Positions 50,245 through 58,879 of a stretch of 64,000 nucleotides of DNA are shown here, in pieces. A program made the translations under genes and the position numbers. The stretch is taken from assembly GCF_001945445.1 (NCBI RefSeq), contig NZ_MSXW01000016.1, positions 1 to 64,000 on the forward strand. Reading direction: 5' to 3'. The notes beneath the pieces are model-generated. The model saw only the letters and a program-made list of their open reading frames with translations. It was not told the origin of the DNA and made no database searches. This stretch comes from Pseudomonas sp. PA27(2017) (GTDB lineage Bacteria > Pseudomonadota > Gammaproteobacteria > Pseudomonadales > Pseudomonadaceae). Each line of letters begins with the position of its first letter. Position 1 is the stretch's first letter.

Positions 50245-50718
50245 TTACAGACGCGGTTCGACGCGCGTGCCGCGATTGCTGCGGGGCGCCGAATAAGTCG
50301 GCTCCTGTTCCTGTTGCAAGCGTTCGCGCAGGGTCAGGTCGCTGTCCTCGCTCTGCTGCTCTTCACGCGCCGCCTTGCGCGCCTTGGCGCGGCTCAGGAA
50401 CGGCCAGCGAATGGCCACGAACACCAGATAGACGGCGAACGCGATCATCCCGTACATGGCCAGATCCGCCACCGCGCGCCAGGCATTACTGCCGACCTTG
50501 AACAGCAGGTCGAGAGCGACGATTGCCACGGCCGGGGCGAACAGCTCCTTGGCCGGGTCGACGATGGTCGGGCAGAACAGCAGGATCGCCACCAGTACCC
50601 GCAGCGGCTCACGCAGGTAGCGCCACATCCAGCGGGTAATCCTGAACCACACCAGCAGGCAGCCCAGCGCGGCTATCGCATAGGCGCCCCAGGCGAGGAA
50701 GTAGTCGTTCTCAATCAT
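50245..50718 (-). CDS. Membrane protein of unknown function
   Basis: The 157-residue protein has four predicted membrane helices (about 8-25, 35-55, 60-80, 90-112) and a charged cytoplasmic tail (about 115-157: AKARKAAREEQQSEDSDL, then PTYSAPRSNRGTRVEPRL). I set the start at 50718 (MIENDYFLAWGAY), which gives a clean membrane N-terminus; the longer frame adds 45 polar residues. I do not recognise a family with a function. It is divergent from the oligopeptidase gene. Confidence 0.7.
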   Translation of the reverse strand: MIENDYFLAWGAYAIAALGCLLVWFRITRWMWRYLREPLRVLVAILLFCPTIVDPAKELFAPAVAIVALDLLFKVGSNAWRAVADLAMYGMIAFAVYLVFVAIRWPFLSRAKARKAAREEQQSEDSDLTLRERLQQEQEPTYSAPRSNRGTRVEPRL

Positions 50719-50906
50719 GCGGGCGGTGTTCCCTGGCTTGTCTGGGCTCGTGCGGACGAATGCGCATTTGCGCGCTTGCCGGACGACAAAGGCGCTTATG
50801 ATAACGGCTTTTACCCGGTTAGGCGCCTTCGGGGCACTTCTAAACGAGCGCACACCAACGCTTTTCGAAGTCCACCCGCTGGCTGCCCCACGCTCTGGAG
50901 ACGCCC

Positions 50907-52946
50907 ATGACCACCGCCCCTATCGCCCGCAAGGCCCCTGGCGCCGACCCTTACCACTGGCTGGAAGCGCGTGACAGCGACGAGGTGCTCGAGCATCTGC
51001 GTGCCGAGAACGCCTACCTGGAAAGCCAGCTGGACGACCTGCCGCTGCGCGAGCAGCTGTTCCAGGAAATCAAGGCGCGCATCCGCGAGACCGACCTGTC
51101 GTTGCCCACACCCTGGGGCGACTACCTCTACTACCAGCGCACCACCGCCGGCGACGAGTATCCCCGCCACTATCGCTGCCCTCGCCCGACCGATGGCAGC
51201 CTGAACCTAGACGAGAACGCCGAGCAATTGTTGCTGGATCCCAATGAGATTGCTGCCGGTGGCTTTCTGTCCCTTGGTGCTTTCAGCATCAGCCCCGATC
51301 AGCAGCGCCTGGCCTACAGCCTGGACACCAGCGGCGACGAGATCTATCGGCTATTCGTGAAGGAGCTCGCCAGCGGCGCAGTCACCGAGCTGTCATTCGA
51401 AGACTGCGACGGCAGCATGACCTGGGCCAACGATAGCCAGACCCTGTTCTACGGCGAGCTGGACGACACGCACCGCCCCGCCACCCTGCATCGCTTTCGC
51501 CTCGGCGATGGGCGCAGCACCCAGGTTTTTCATGAAGCCGACGAGCGCTTCTTCCTCAGTTGTTATCGCAGCAGTTCCGAACGCCAGTTGGTGCTGCTGC
51601 TGGGCAGCAAGACCACCACGGAATCCTGGATACTGGACGCAAATACCCCCGACCAGGCCTTTCAGTGCCTGGCCCCGCGCGAGGAAGGCCACGAGTACTA
51701 CGCCGACCACGGCAAACTGGACGGCCAGTGGGCCTGGCTGATTCGCAGCAACCAGAGCGGCATCAACTTCGCGCTGTACAGCGCGATGCCCGAGCAGCCC
51801 ACGCGGCCCGATTGGCAGGAACTGGTGGCACACAACGAGCAGGTGATGCTCGAAGGCGTCAGCCTGGCAGAGTCGGCGCTGGTGCTCAGCCTACGCGAGG
51901 GCGGCTTGCCAGTGATCGACGTGCGCCCGCAAGGCATAGCCGGCTACCGCGTCAGCCTGCCGGATGCGGCTTACAGCCTGTACGTACAGGACAACCTGGA
52001 GTTCACCAGCCCGGTGATCCGCCTGCGCTACGAGGCGCTCAATCGCCCGGCCCAAGTCCGTGAGCTGAACCTGGCCAATGGCACCCAGCAGGTGCTAAAG
52101 GAAACCCCCGTGCTCGGCGACTTCGCTGCCGATGACTACCTCAGCCAGCGCCTGTGGGCGACCGCGCCGGATGGCACCCAGGTGCCGATCAGCCTGGTGG
52201 CGCGCCGTGATGCCCTGGGCCAGGCGGCGCCGCTTTATCTGTATGGCTATGGCGCTTACGGCGAAAGCCTCGACCCCTGGTTTTCCCACGCACGGCTGAG
52301 CCTGCTCGATCGCGGTGTGGTGTTCGCCATCGCCCATGTACGCGGTGGCGGCGAGCTGGGCGAGGCCTGGTACCGCGCGGGCAAACTCGCCCATAAGCAG
52401 AACAGCTTCAGCGACTTCATCGCCTGCGCCGAACACCTGATCGCCCAGGGCTTCACCAGCCCGTCGCAACTGGCCATCAGCGGCGGCAGCGCCGGCGGCC
52501 TGCTGATCGGCGCGACACTCAACCAACGACCGGAACTGTTCGCCGCGGCCATCGCCGAGGTGCCCTTCGTCGACGTGCTCAACACCATGCTCAACCCGGA
52601 GCTGCCGCTGACGGTGACCGAATACGACGAATGGGGCGACCCCAACCAACCGGAGGTGCACGCGCGGATCAAGGGCTATGCGCCTTACGAGAACGTGCAG
52701 GCGCAACGATATCCGGCGATCCTGGCGGTGGCCGGTTACAACGACAGTCGGGTGCAGTATTGGGAGGCCGCCAAGTGGGTGGCGCGGCTGCGTGAACTGA
52801 AGACCGATGACAACCTGCTGCTGCTCAAGACCGACCTGGGCGCTGGCCATGGCGGCATGAGCGGTCGTTACCAGGCGATCCGCGATGTGGCGCTGGAATA
52901 TGCCTTCGTGTTCAAGGTGCTCGGCCTGCGCGCGGCAGGCCGCTAA
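50907..52946 (+). CDS. ptrB: Oligopeptidase B (S9 family serine peptidase)
   Basis: The 679-residue protein has an N-terminal seven-blade propeller (about 70-400). A C-terminal alpha/beta-hydrolase domain follows, with the catalytic Ser in SGGSAGGLLIGA, Asp in VAGYNDSRVQYWE and His in GAGHGGMSGRY. Acidic residues preceding the catalytic region fit preference for Arg/Lys substrates. It cleaves short peptides in the cytoplasm or periplasm; no signal peptide is seen. The length is normal for the family. Confidence 0.93.
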   Translation: MTTAPIARKAPGADPYHWLEARDSDEVLEHLRAENAYLESQLDDLPLREQLFQEIKARIRETDLSLPTPWGDYLYYQRTTAGDEYPRHYRCPRPTDGSLNLDENAEQLLLDPNEIAAGGFLSLGAFSISPDQQRLAYSLDTSGDEIYRLFVKELASGAVTELSFEDCDGSMTWANDSQTLFYGELDDTHRPATLHRFRLGDGRSTQVFHEADERFFLSCYRSSSERQLVLLLGSKTTTESWILDANTPDQAFQCLAPREEGHEYYADHGKLDGQWAWLIRSNQSGINFALYSAMPEQPTRPDWQELVAHNEQVMLEGVSLAESALVLSLREGGLPVIDVRPQGIAGYRVSLPDAAYSLYVQDNLEFTSPVIRLRYEALNRPAQVRELNLANGTQQVLKETPVLGDFAADDYLSQRLWATAPDGTQVPISLVARRDALGQAAPLYLYGYGAYGESLDPWFSHARLSLLDRGVVFAIAHVRGGGELGEAWYRAGKLAHKQNSFSDFIACAEHLIAQGFTSPSQLAISGGSAGGLLIGATLNQRPELFAAAIAEVPFVDVLNTMLNPELPLTVTEYDEWGDPNQPEVHARIKGYAPYENVQAQRYPAILAVAGYNDSRVQYWEAAKWVARLRELKTDDNLLLLKTDLGAGHGGMSGRYQAIRDVALEYAFVFKVLGLRAAGR

Positions 52947-52975
52947 CCGGCTGCCGGCGCAGGCAACGCAGGGGA

Positions 52976-53239
52976 TCAGTCCGGAATCTGCTCGCCCGGC
53001 TGCTCGGGCGTCAGCTCCTGCTGATGCTCGGAGGCATCGTCGGCCTCTTTGGTGGATTCATCGTTGTCACGCCCATCACGAATCACCGGCGGGGTGTCGG
53101 GGTCGACCTTGGACGGGTCCGGCACCTGCGGCGTCTGGACAGCGCCGGTGGGCTCGGTCGGCGCCGACTGTTGCTGCTGGGCGTGGGCGGTACCGGCCAG
53201 CGACAGCAGGCTGATCAGCACGAGTGAGGGTGTGCGCAT
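52976..53239 (-). CDS. Small secreted acidic protein of unknown function
   Basis: The 87-residue protein has a clear signal peptide (MRTPSLVLISLLSLAGTAHA). The mature part is low-complexity, rich in Gln, Pro, Asp and Glu, without cysteine, and likely disordered in the periplasm. I chose the ATG at 53239 because it yields the signal peptide; the longer frame adds 16 residues. Convergent with ptrB. Function unknown. Confidence 0.6.
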   Translation of the reverse strand: MRTPSLVLISLLSLAGTAHAQQQQSAPTEPTGAVQTPQVPDPSKVDPDTPPVIRDGRDNDESTKEADDASEHQQELTPEQPGEQIPD

Positions 53240-53359
53240 GCTCTGTACTCCAAGAGGCAATGGGACGTGCTGCGTTGGGCAGCGCATGCCGACGGAAAGT
53301 GCAGACTGATTCCGCGGCCCTGCCTATATACTGCCTGGGTCCACCAGCAAGGAACGATC

Positions 53360-53728
53360 ATGAGCAGCCCGTCCACGCCTACCTCCAAACTCGACCGCAT
53401 CCTCGCCGAGGCCCAACGCAGCCGTGAAGAAGGCTACCGGGACAAGGCCCTGCGCATGTATCCGCACGTCTGTGGTCGCTGCGCTCGCGAATTTTCCGGC
53501 AAGCGCCTGAGCGAACTGACCGTGCACCATCGCGACCACAATCACGACAACAACCCCCAGGACGGTTCCAACTGGGAACTGCTGTGCCTGTTCTGTCACG
53601 ACAACGAACACGCGCGCTACACCGATCAGCAGTATTTCAGCGAAGGCTCCACGGCCAGCCAGACCGGCCCCAAGACCACCCACAAGGCGTTCGCCAACCT
53701 GGCCGAGCTGCTGCAGAAAAAGTCCTGA
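53360..53728 (+). CDS. YajD-like HNH nuclease-domain protein
   Basis: The 122-residue protein contains an HNH domain: a zinc Cys pair in HVCGRCAREF, the catalytic core in LTVHHRDHNHDNNPQDGSNW, and the second Cys pair in ELLCLFCHDNEH. It matches the YajD family found in many gammaproteobacteria, whose function is not established. The ATG at 53360 is preceded by AAGGA. It lies 57 bp upstream of the RNA methyltransferase gene on the same strand. Confidence 0.88.
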   Translation: MSSPSTPTSKLDRILAEAQRSREEGYRDKALRMYPHVCGRCAREFSGKRLSELTVHHRDHNHDNNPQDGSNWELLCLFCHDNEHARYTDQQYFSEGSTASQTGPKTTHKAFANLAELLQKKS

Positions 53729-53785
53729 GCAGCACACGGGGCCCACAGACCCTATAATGCCGGCCCTTTTCTCGAGGCCTAATCC

Positions 53786-54253
53786 GTGGGCAACAAACGA
53801 TACAGCTGCATCGGTCTCTACAACCCCAAGTCGCCGGAGAACGTCGGCGCCGTGATGCGCGCCGCCGGCTGCTATGGCGTGGCCTCGGTGTTCTACACCG
53901 GTAAACGCTACGAGCGCGCCCGCGACTTCGTCACCGACACCAAGCGCGTGCACCTGGACATTCCGCTGATCGGTATCGACGACCTGCAGAAGGTCATCCC
54001 CCTGGGCTGCACACCGGTCGCCGTGGAACTGGTCGATGGCGCACGGCCCCTGCCCAGCTATACCCACCCGGATCGCGCCTTTTACATCTTCGGCCCCGAA
54101 GACGGCTCGCTCGACAAAAGCATCCGCGACTGGTGCGAGGAAGTGGTCTACATCCCCACCGAGGGCTGCATGAATCTGGCGGCCACGGTCAACGTCGTGC
54201 TCTATGACCGCCTCGCCAAAGGCAACAACACCCGCACCGGCGCCAAGTACTGA
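53786..54253 (+). CDS. SPOUT (TrmH-like) RNA methyltransferase
   Basis: This 155-residue protein has the SpoU/TrmH motifs. Motif 1 is NPKSPENVGAVMRAAG, motif 2 is FGPEDGSLDKSI, and motif 3 is EGCMNLAATVNVVLYDR. These form the knotted S-adenosylmethionine site; the usual N-terminal RNA-binding extension is missing, so it is a minimal SPOUT enzyme. The GTG start has GAGG eight bases upstream. It probably 2'-O-methylates tRNA or rRNA; the target is unknown. A terminator follows at 54269. Confidence 0.88.
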   Translation: MGNKRYSCIGLYNPKSPENVGAVMRAAGCYGVASVFYTGKRYERARDFVTDTKRVHLDIPLIGIDDLQKVIPLGCTPVAVELVDGARPLPSYTHPDRAFYIFGPEDGSLDKSIRDWCEEVVYIPTEGCMNLAATVNVVLYDRLAKGNNTRTGAKY

Positions 54254-54268
54254 ATCCCAGGCAAAATA

Positions 54269-54290
54269 AAGCCCGGACGATTCCGGGCTT
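54269..54290. terminator. Bidirectional terminator between the methyltransferase and repeat-protein genes
   Basis: AAGCCCGG, a short loop and CCGGGCTT form a stem followed by cgttt on the plus strand and by ATTTTG-type sequence on the minus strand. It serves both the plus-strand methyltransferase and the minus-strand repeat-protein gene. Confidence 0.8.
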
Positions 54291-54308
54291 CGTTTCGAGG
54301 CTGACCGA

Positions 54309-54848
54309 TCAGGACATTTCGACCTTGCCACCGGTGCGGCTGTAACCATCTTCGGCAACCAGTTTGCCGCCAATGTGCTCGTAACCGCTCTCGGCGATCT
54401 TGCCGCCAGTGCGCTTGTAGCCATCTTCGGCAACCAACTTGCCACCGACGCGCTCGTAACCGCTCTCGGCGATCTTGCCGCCAGTGCGCTTGTAGCCATC
54501 TTCGGCAACCAACTTGCCACCGACGCGCTCGTAGCCGCTCTCGGCGATCTTGCCACCAGTGCGCTTGTAGCCATCTTCGGCAACCAACTTGCCACCGACG
54601 CGCTCGTAACCACTCTCGGCGATCTTACCGCCAGTACGCTTGTAGCCATCTTCGGCCACTAGCTTGCCGCCGGTACGCTCGAAGCCACTCTCGGCAATTT
54701 TGCCAGCGGTGCGCTTGTAACCGTCTTCAGCCACCTTCTGGGTGCTGATCGAATGCGAGGCAGTGGCTTCTACCGGGCCTTGCGGCAGAGCGAATGCGGC
54801 GCTGGCAAGGGTGGCGATGAACAGGCTGGCGATGAATTCAGTTTTCAT
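54309..54848 (-). CDS. Secreted protein built of 25-residue tandem repeats
   Basis: The 179-residue protein has a signal peptide (MKTEFIASLFIATLASAAFA). Five tandem units follow (about 38-161) plus a half unit. Each unit is two related halves, KLVAEDGYKRTGG and KIAESGYERVGG, so the basic module is about 12-13 residues of the form A-E-x-G-Y/F-x-R-x-G-G-K. The units are nearly identical at the DNA level (75-bp period), and the first (24 residues) and last are the most diverged. I recognise no named domain. The protein is probably periplasmic or surface-exposed and its function is unknown. Confidence 0.85.
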   Translation of the reverse strand: MKTEFIASLFIATLASAAFALPQGPVEATASHSISTQKVAEDGYKRTAGKIAESGFERTGGKLVAEDGYKRTGGKIAESGYERVGGKLVAEDGYKRTGGKIAESGYERVGGKLVAEDGYKRTGGKIAESGYERVGGKLVAEDGYKRTGGKIAESGYEHIGGKLVAEDGYSRTGGKVEMS

Positions 54849-54988
54849 GATGAGCTCCTTGGGAGGAAGTAAGTGGGTATGGAGCTCATGTTACTCAAGA
54901 AAATTTGATGAAAAACTCGATCCCGAGAATAGTAAAGATCGACTCCATTGATATCTCACCTAAAGCCAGCAACGACGGGCCCTGCAAA

Positions 54989-55027
54989 CAAAAAGCCCGG
55001 TCCATTTCGATACCGAGCCGGGCGTTT
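54989..55027 (-). terminator. Rho-independent terminator of the LysE-family gene
   Basis: On the minus strand GCCCGGctcggta..., a loop, then CCGGGC and TTTTTGT. The stem is GC-rich and followed by a clear U-run, about 37 bp after the stop of the 55064-55696 gene. Confidence 0.85.
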
Positions 55028-55063
55028 TCAATTCGATAATAAATTATCTATAAAGTCGATAGA

Positions 55064-55696
55064 TCAAGCCTTTCGCTCACTAAACGCGAGGCCGACGCCC
55101 ATTGCCATGATCACGCTGCCCGACAGGCTCTGCTGCCAGCGCCGCCATTTCGGGTTGTGGCCAAGCCGACCACCGAAGTGCCCGCTCAGCACCGCTACCC
55201 CGGCGTTTATCAGGGTACCGCAGAGGCTGAAGACCAGCCCCAGCAGCAGCACTTCCCAGACGAAAGCCTCGGAAGCCGGGTGCGCGAACTGTGGGAGAAA
55301 GGCAATGAAGAACAACGCCACCTTGGGGTTGAACACATTGACCAGCACGCCTTGCACGAACACCTGGCGCAGCCCCGCCGGCTGCAGGCTCACCTGCTCC
55401 TGCGCGCGCCAGCCGGAACGGATCAGCTGCAGACCGAGCCAGATCAGATAGACAACGCCCACCCACTTGACCACGCTGAACGCCACCGCCGACATCATCA
55501 GCAGGGCGGACAAGCCGAACGCCGCGGCCAGCACATGAACCAGGCAACCTGCACCGATCCCGAGGCTGGATACCAGGCCCGCCGTGGTGCCCTGGGCGCT
55601 GGAGCGCGACGCGATATAGATCATGTCGGGGCCTGGCGTCAGGTTGAGCGCCAGGGTGGCGGTGAAAAACAGGGCGAAGTGTTCGATACCAAACAT
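55064..55696 (-). CDS. LysE/RhtB-family amino acid exporter
   Basis: The 210-residue protein has six predicted membrane helices and the LysE-family beginning MFGIEHFALFFTATLALNLTPGPDMIYI, which contains the conserved TPGPD motif. Later VNVFNPKVALFFIAFLPQF fits the NPK motif. Such exporters remove excess amino acids or analogues. The substrate cannot be inferred. It is 79 bp downstream of the metallopeptidase gene and has its own terminator. Confidence 0.9.
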   Translation of the reverse strand: MFGIEHFALFFTATLALNLTPGPDMIYIASRSSAQGTTAGLVSSLGIGAGCLVHVLAAAFGLSALLMMSAVAFSVVKWVGVVYLIWLGLQLIRSGWRAQEQVSLQPAGLRQVFVQGVLVNVFNPKVALFFIAFLPQFAHPASEAFVWEVLLLGLVFSLCGTLINAGVAVLSGHFGGRLGHNPKWRRWQQSLSGSVIMAMGVGLAFSERKA

Positions 55697-55742
55697 GCAG
55701 GGTACTCGCGGTGAATTTCCGCGAGCTTAGGAGCGCGACGCC

Positions 55743-55764
55743 CCCTGCGCAAGCGCCGCGCAGG
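55743..55764. terminator. Hairpin after the metallopeptidase gene
   Basis: CCCTGCGC and GCGCAGGG form an 8-bp stem with a 6-7-base loop in the 79-bp gap between the 55776-57002 stop and the LysE-family start. No U-run follows, so termination may be partial. Confidence 0.45.
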
Positions 55765-55775
55765 GGCCTGCGGGG

Positions 55776-57002
55776 TCAGCGCAGCAGGCGTGTATCGAGC
55801 ACTTTGGAGCTGCGGCCCATGACGTTCTCGGTGATCTCGATGAAATCCTTGGTGCTGGCCTTGTCCATGCGCATCAGGCCACGGGCCACGTCGTCCAGAG
55901 AGCGCTGCTGGCCGTCCTTGGTGGCCTGGCGAATCTCGCGATCGAGTTCCTGCAGCAACAACACCGCACGGGCGGTGACCGGCCCGGTGGAGTTCTCGGT
56001 ACGCAGCGACTTGACCGGCTTGCTCCACTTGATCAAATGCTCGCGAACCTTCTGGTAGCGGTCTTCGCTCAGGCCACCGGCGCGACGCATCACCTCGATG
56101 GCGTAGTACTCGGCGATGCCTTCGCTGATCCAGTCGCTCTTGTCGGTGTCACTGATGCGGCTGAACACATGCACCAGTTCGTGCACCAGGGAGCTTGTAC
56201 CGTTCTCGCTGACCAACGGGCGGTCGGCATGCATGAAATAGGAATTGGGCGCCGACAGGCCACCGCGCCACATCGGGTCACCGGCGCCAACCACCAGCAG
56301 CTTGGCGGGATCGCGCGGGAACACCGCCTGCATTTCCGGCCAGACGAAGGTCAGCAGGGTCAGCGCATCCATCCGGCGCATGCCCTCGCCCACCGGTGCG
56401 GCGACAGTCACCTGGGTTTCGCCGAGTTTGGCGCGGCGGGTGCCGATCTTGCCAGCCAGGATCCAGCCAGTGGGCCGGTCGAACTTGCGCTGCGGGTTGT
56501 CGATGCGAAACTTGTTCTTGCCGACCCGCGGCCAGCCGGTCTCGACGCTGCGCCAGCCCTTTGGCAGGTCGAACTCCAGGCGCGCGACCAGATCAAGGCC
56601 GTCGACCTGATTGAGTACCGCGCTGGGAATCAAATCGTCACCACGCAGCAGTGCCCAGTCCTCGGTCATGCGTGCATCGAAGCGGCCTTCCCCGCGCGGG
56701 TGATCGATACGCACCTTGTAGCTCAGCGTGCTCTTGCCCTTGCCGGGCACCCACAGGCCGCGGTTATCGCCCTCGGGTTTCCACTCGCCATCGGCCTTGA
56801 AGTCGCTGTAATAACCCTCGTCGCCGAGGTTGAAATTCAGCCCGCGCACACGCTCACCCTTTTCCAGGGTGATGCTCACTTCTGCCTCGTCGCTCTGCGG
56901 CAGGAATTTGACCTTGTAATCCAGATCGACCTTCTCGGCGGCCCACAAGGGTGTGCCGGTACTCAACAGAACAACGGACAGCAGCAGGCAGCGAATCGAC
57001 AT
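55776..57002 (-). CDS. Secreted M1/M61-like metallopeptidase
   Basis: The 408-residue protein has a signal peptide (MSIRCLLLSVVLLSTGTPLWA). A beta-rich N-terminal half (about 25-210) precedes a helical catalytic half whose zinc motif is SSLVHELVHVF (HExxH, about 277). The third ligand is in ISEGIAEYYAIEVMRR about 20 residues later, as in gluzincins. The spacing and N-terminal beta domain recall M61 and M1 peptidases. The GAMEN-type exopeptidase motif is not evident, so substrate type is open. It is predicted periplasmic. Its 5' end has a 100-bp gap to the ycgN gene. Confidence 0.8.
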   Translation of the reverse strand: MSIRCLLLSVVLLSTGTPLWAAEKVDLDYKVKFLPQSDEAEVSITLEKGERVRGLNFNLGDEGYYSDFKADGEWKPEGDNRGLWVPGKGKSTLSYKVRIDHPRGEGRFDARMTEDWALLRGDDLIPSAVLNQVDGLDLVARLEFDLPKGWRSVETGWPRVGKNKFRIDNPQRKFDRPTGWILAGKIGTRRAKLGETQVTVAAPVGEGMRRMDALTLLTFVWPEMQAVFPRDPAKLLVVGAGDPMWRGGLSAPNSYFMHADRPLVSENGTSSLVHELVHVFSRISDTDKSDWISEGIAEYYAIEVMRRAGGLSEDRYQKVREHLIKWSKPVKSLRTENSTGPVTARAVLLLQELDREIRQATKDGQQRSLDDVARGLMRMDKASTKDFIEITENVMGRSSKVLDTRLLR

Positions 57003-57107
57003 ATGGAGGACTCCAGAACGGACAAGCGATACGTCACAAGACTATGCGTAACGGCGTCATCAAACACCAGCGCGCTTAAACGAGCCTTAACGGCTCATCA
57101 CAGACAC

Positions 57108-57557
57108 TCAGCCGGCGCGAAAGATCAGGTGATCTTCCCAATCATCCTCGGCCACGGCGTTTTCACTGAGCATGCGCCCGGCCTGGGAAATGCGCTCGCG
57201 GTGCACGGCGTCGGGGTCGCCGCATACCAGGTGATGCCAGGACGGCAGATCCTTGCCCTCGCTGACCAGCCGGTAACCGCAGGTTGGCGGCAGCCACTGG
57301 AACTGATCGGCCTGGGACGGAGTGAGCTGGATGCAGTCGGGCACGAAGGCCTTGCGGTTCGGGTAGTCGCTGCAGCGGCAGGTCTGCAGATCGAGCAGCT
57401 TGCAGGCGATGCGCGTGTAATACACCGCGCCGTCGTCTTCGTCCTCCAGCTTCTGCAGGCAGCACAGGCCGCAGCCATCGCACAGCGACTCCCACTCCTG
57501 ATGGTCGAGCTGATCGAGGGTCTTGTGTTGCCAGAAAGGATACGCAGATGCGGCCAT
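57108..57557 (-). CDS. YcgN-family cysteine-cluster protein
   Basis: The 149-residue protein has a cysteine cluster in [20 protein letters not shown] and further cysteines in [16 protein letters not shown] and FVPDCIQL. This is the UPF0260 pattern, likely binding zinc or an iron-sulfur centre. The start at 57557 ([12 protein letters not shown]) agrees with family length. It is a conserved hypothetical and often lies near ycgL. Function unknown. Confidence 0.88.
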   Translation of the reverse strand: MAASAYPFWQHKTLDQLDHQEWESLCDGCGLCCLQKLEDEDDGAVYYTRIACKLLDLQTCRCSDYPNRKAFVPDCIQLTPSQADQFQWLPPTCGYRLVSEGKDLPSWHHLVCGDPDAVHRERISQAGRMLSENAVAEDDWEDHLIFRAG

Positions 57558-57640
57558 GGTCGAGCTTGCAGGGAGGATACGAAAAGGCCGGCAGTCTAGG
57601 TCTGCCGACCGCACAGTACAAGCCGCGCGCGATGGCGCGC

Positions 57641-58570
57641 TCAATAGCCGCGAGCGAAATCCACCAGACCGTGCAACTCGGCGCCGGCCTGATAACGCTG
57701 CAGATTGGCCAGGAACAGCTCGACCAGCAGGCGCGGCAAGGTCGGCGCTGCGCTGTGCCCGGTCAGCGTGAGGTTGCGCGCATTCCAGAACGAATGGCCG
57801 GCCGGCAACGGTTCTTCGCGGCAGACATCGATCACCGCCGCGGCCAGTTGGCCAGCAGCCAGCGCGGCGACCAGATCCTCATCGACCACTGACGTGCCAC
57901 GCCCAGCGTTGATCAGCACCGCCGTGGGCTTGAAGCGAGCCAACAAGGCGGCGTCATAGATATCGCGGGTCGCGGGCGTATTGGGTAGCAGGTTGACGAC
58001 GTAATCGGCCTGGGCCACCAGCCGCGGCAATTCCTCGAGCGCAGCCACTTCGCTGAACGGCACCAGGGTTCGCGGGCTGCTGGCCACGCCACTCAGCTCG
58101 ACGTTGAACGGCTGCAGGAAGCGGGCGACCGCCGCGCCGATCTCACCGGTGCCGACGATCAGCACCCGGCGCCCCGCCAGGCTGCCCGGCAGGCGGCCAT
58201 CCCAGCATTGCTCGCGCTGCGCCTGCTGGCGAGCGACCAGCTCGCGCTCATGGGCGAGCATATGGCACAGCACGTACTCGGCCATGATCTGCCCGAACAC
58301 GCCGACCGCTCGAGTCAGCCGATAATCGCGGGGCAGGTCGTCCGCCAGCAGCGGTGTAATGCCCGCCCAGGTCGACTGTAGCCAGGCCGGCTTGTGGCCG
58401 GCGCGCAGCACGCTGGCGAACAGGTCGGGCTCGCCCAGCCAGACCGGGCAACGGGCGGCCTGCTCGGCTAGCGCCGCGTCCTCGCCCACGACGAGTTCGA
58501 GCTGTGGCGCGGCCTGCTGCAGCAACCGCTGGTACTCGGCGTGATCCTGCTCGGCGATCAGTACGCGCAT
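57641..58570 (-). CDS. D-2-hydroxyacid dehydrogenase (GhrA-like)
   Basis: The 309-residue protein has the NAD(P)-binding motif [20 protein letters not shown] (about 145), the catalytic Arg in [13 protein letters not shown], and the catalytic His in LTGHSAAPT. The family reduces glyoxylate and hydroxypyruvate. The sequence is closest in layout to GhrA (short form) rather than to 3-phosphoglycerate dehydrogenase. The substrate is inferred from family only. It lies 15 bp downstream of ycgL. Confidence 0.88.
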   Translation of the reverse strand: MRVLIAEQDHAEYQRLLQQAAPQLELVVGEDAALAEQAARCPVWLGEPDLFASVLRAGHKPAWLQSTWAGITPLLADDLPRDYRLTRAVGVFGQIMAEYVLCHMLAHERELVARQQAQREQCWDGRLPGSLAGRRVLIVGTGEIGAAVARFLQPFNVELSGVASSPRTLVPFSEVAALEELPRLVAQADYVVNLLPNTPATRDIYDAALLARFKPTAVLINAGRGTSVVDEDLVAALAAGQLAAAVIDVCREEPLPAGHSFWNARNLTLTGHSAAPTLPRLLVELFLANLQRYQAGAELHGLVDFARGY

Positions 58571-58585
58571 GGCATCGCTCTCCCG

Positions 58586-58879
58586 TCAGACCGGATCGTT
58601 ACGGCGCAGCAATTCCTCGGGAAGATGCTGGATGTAATCCTCTTCCGGCGGCGGCATCTGCAGGTGATAGCCCTGATTGTCGAGGTTCTCCAGCACCTTG
58701 GTGATGTCCTCGCGCGCCAGGGCGCGCTCGGGCGTGAGCACCATGTCGAAAGCATGCACCGGGGCGCCGAAGGCATTGAGCAGAGGCTCGGGCACCCGGC
58801 TCAGCGCGTCGGCACGCAGCACGTAGAGGTACATCTCGTGCTTGCGCGGGCTGCGGTAGATCGAGCAGATACGTTTCAA
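58586..58879 (-). CDS. YcgL-domain protein
   Basis: This 97-residue protein starts [20 protein letters not shown] and contains [20 protein letters not shown], the YcgL fold signature. Its start overlaps the end of rnd by 4 bp (ATGA), so it is translationally coupled to RNase D. This pairing is conserved in Pseudomonas and suggests a role in RNA metabolism, which is inference. Confidence 0.9.
   Translation of the reverse strand: MKRICSIYRSPRKHEMYLYVLRADALSRVPEPLLNAFGAPVHAFDMVLTPERALAREDITKVLENLDNQGYHLQMPPPEEDYIQHLPEELLRRNDPV

Noticed and set aside
53324-54649. Long minus-strand ORF of 441 codons across the HNH, methyltransferase and repeat-protein genes
   Set aside because: It is antisense to two convincing plus-strand genes and crosses the repeat gene in the wrong frame; its repetitive start is a by-product of the 75-bp repeat.
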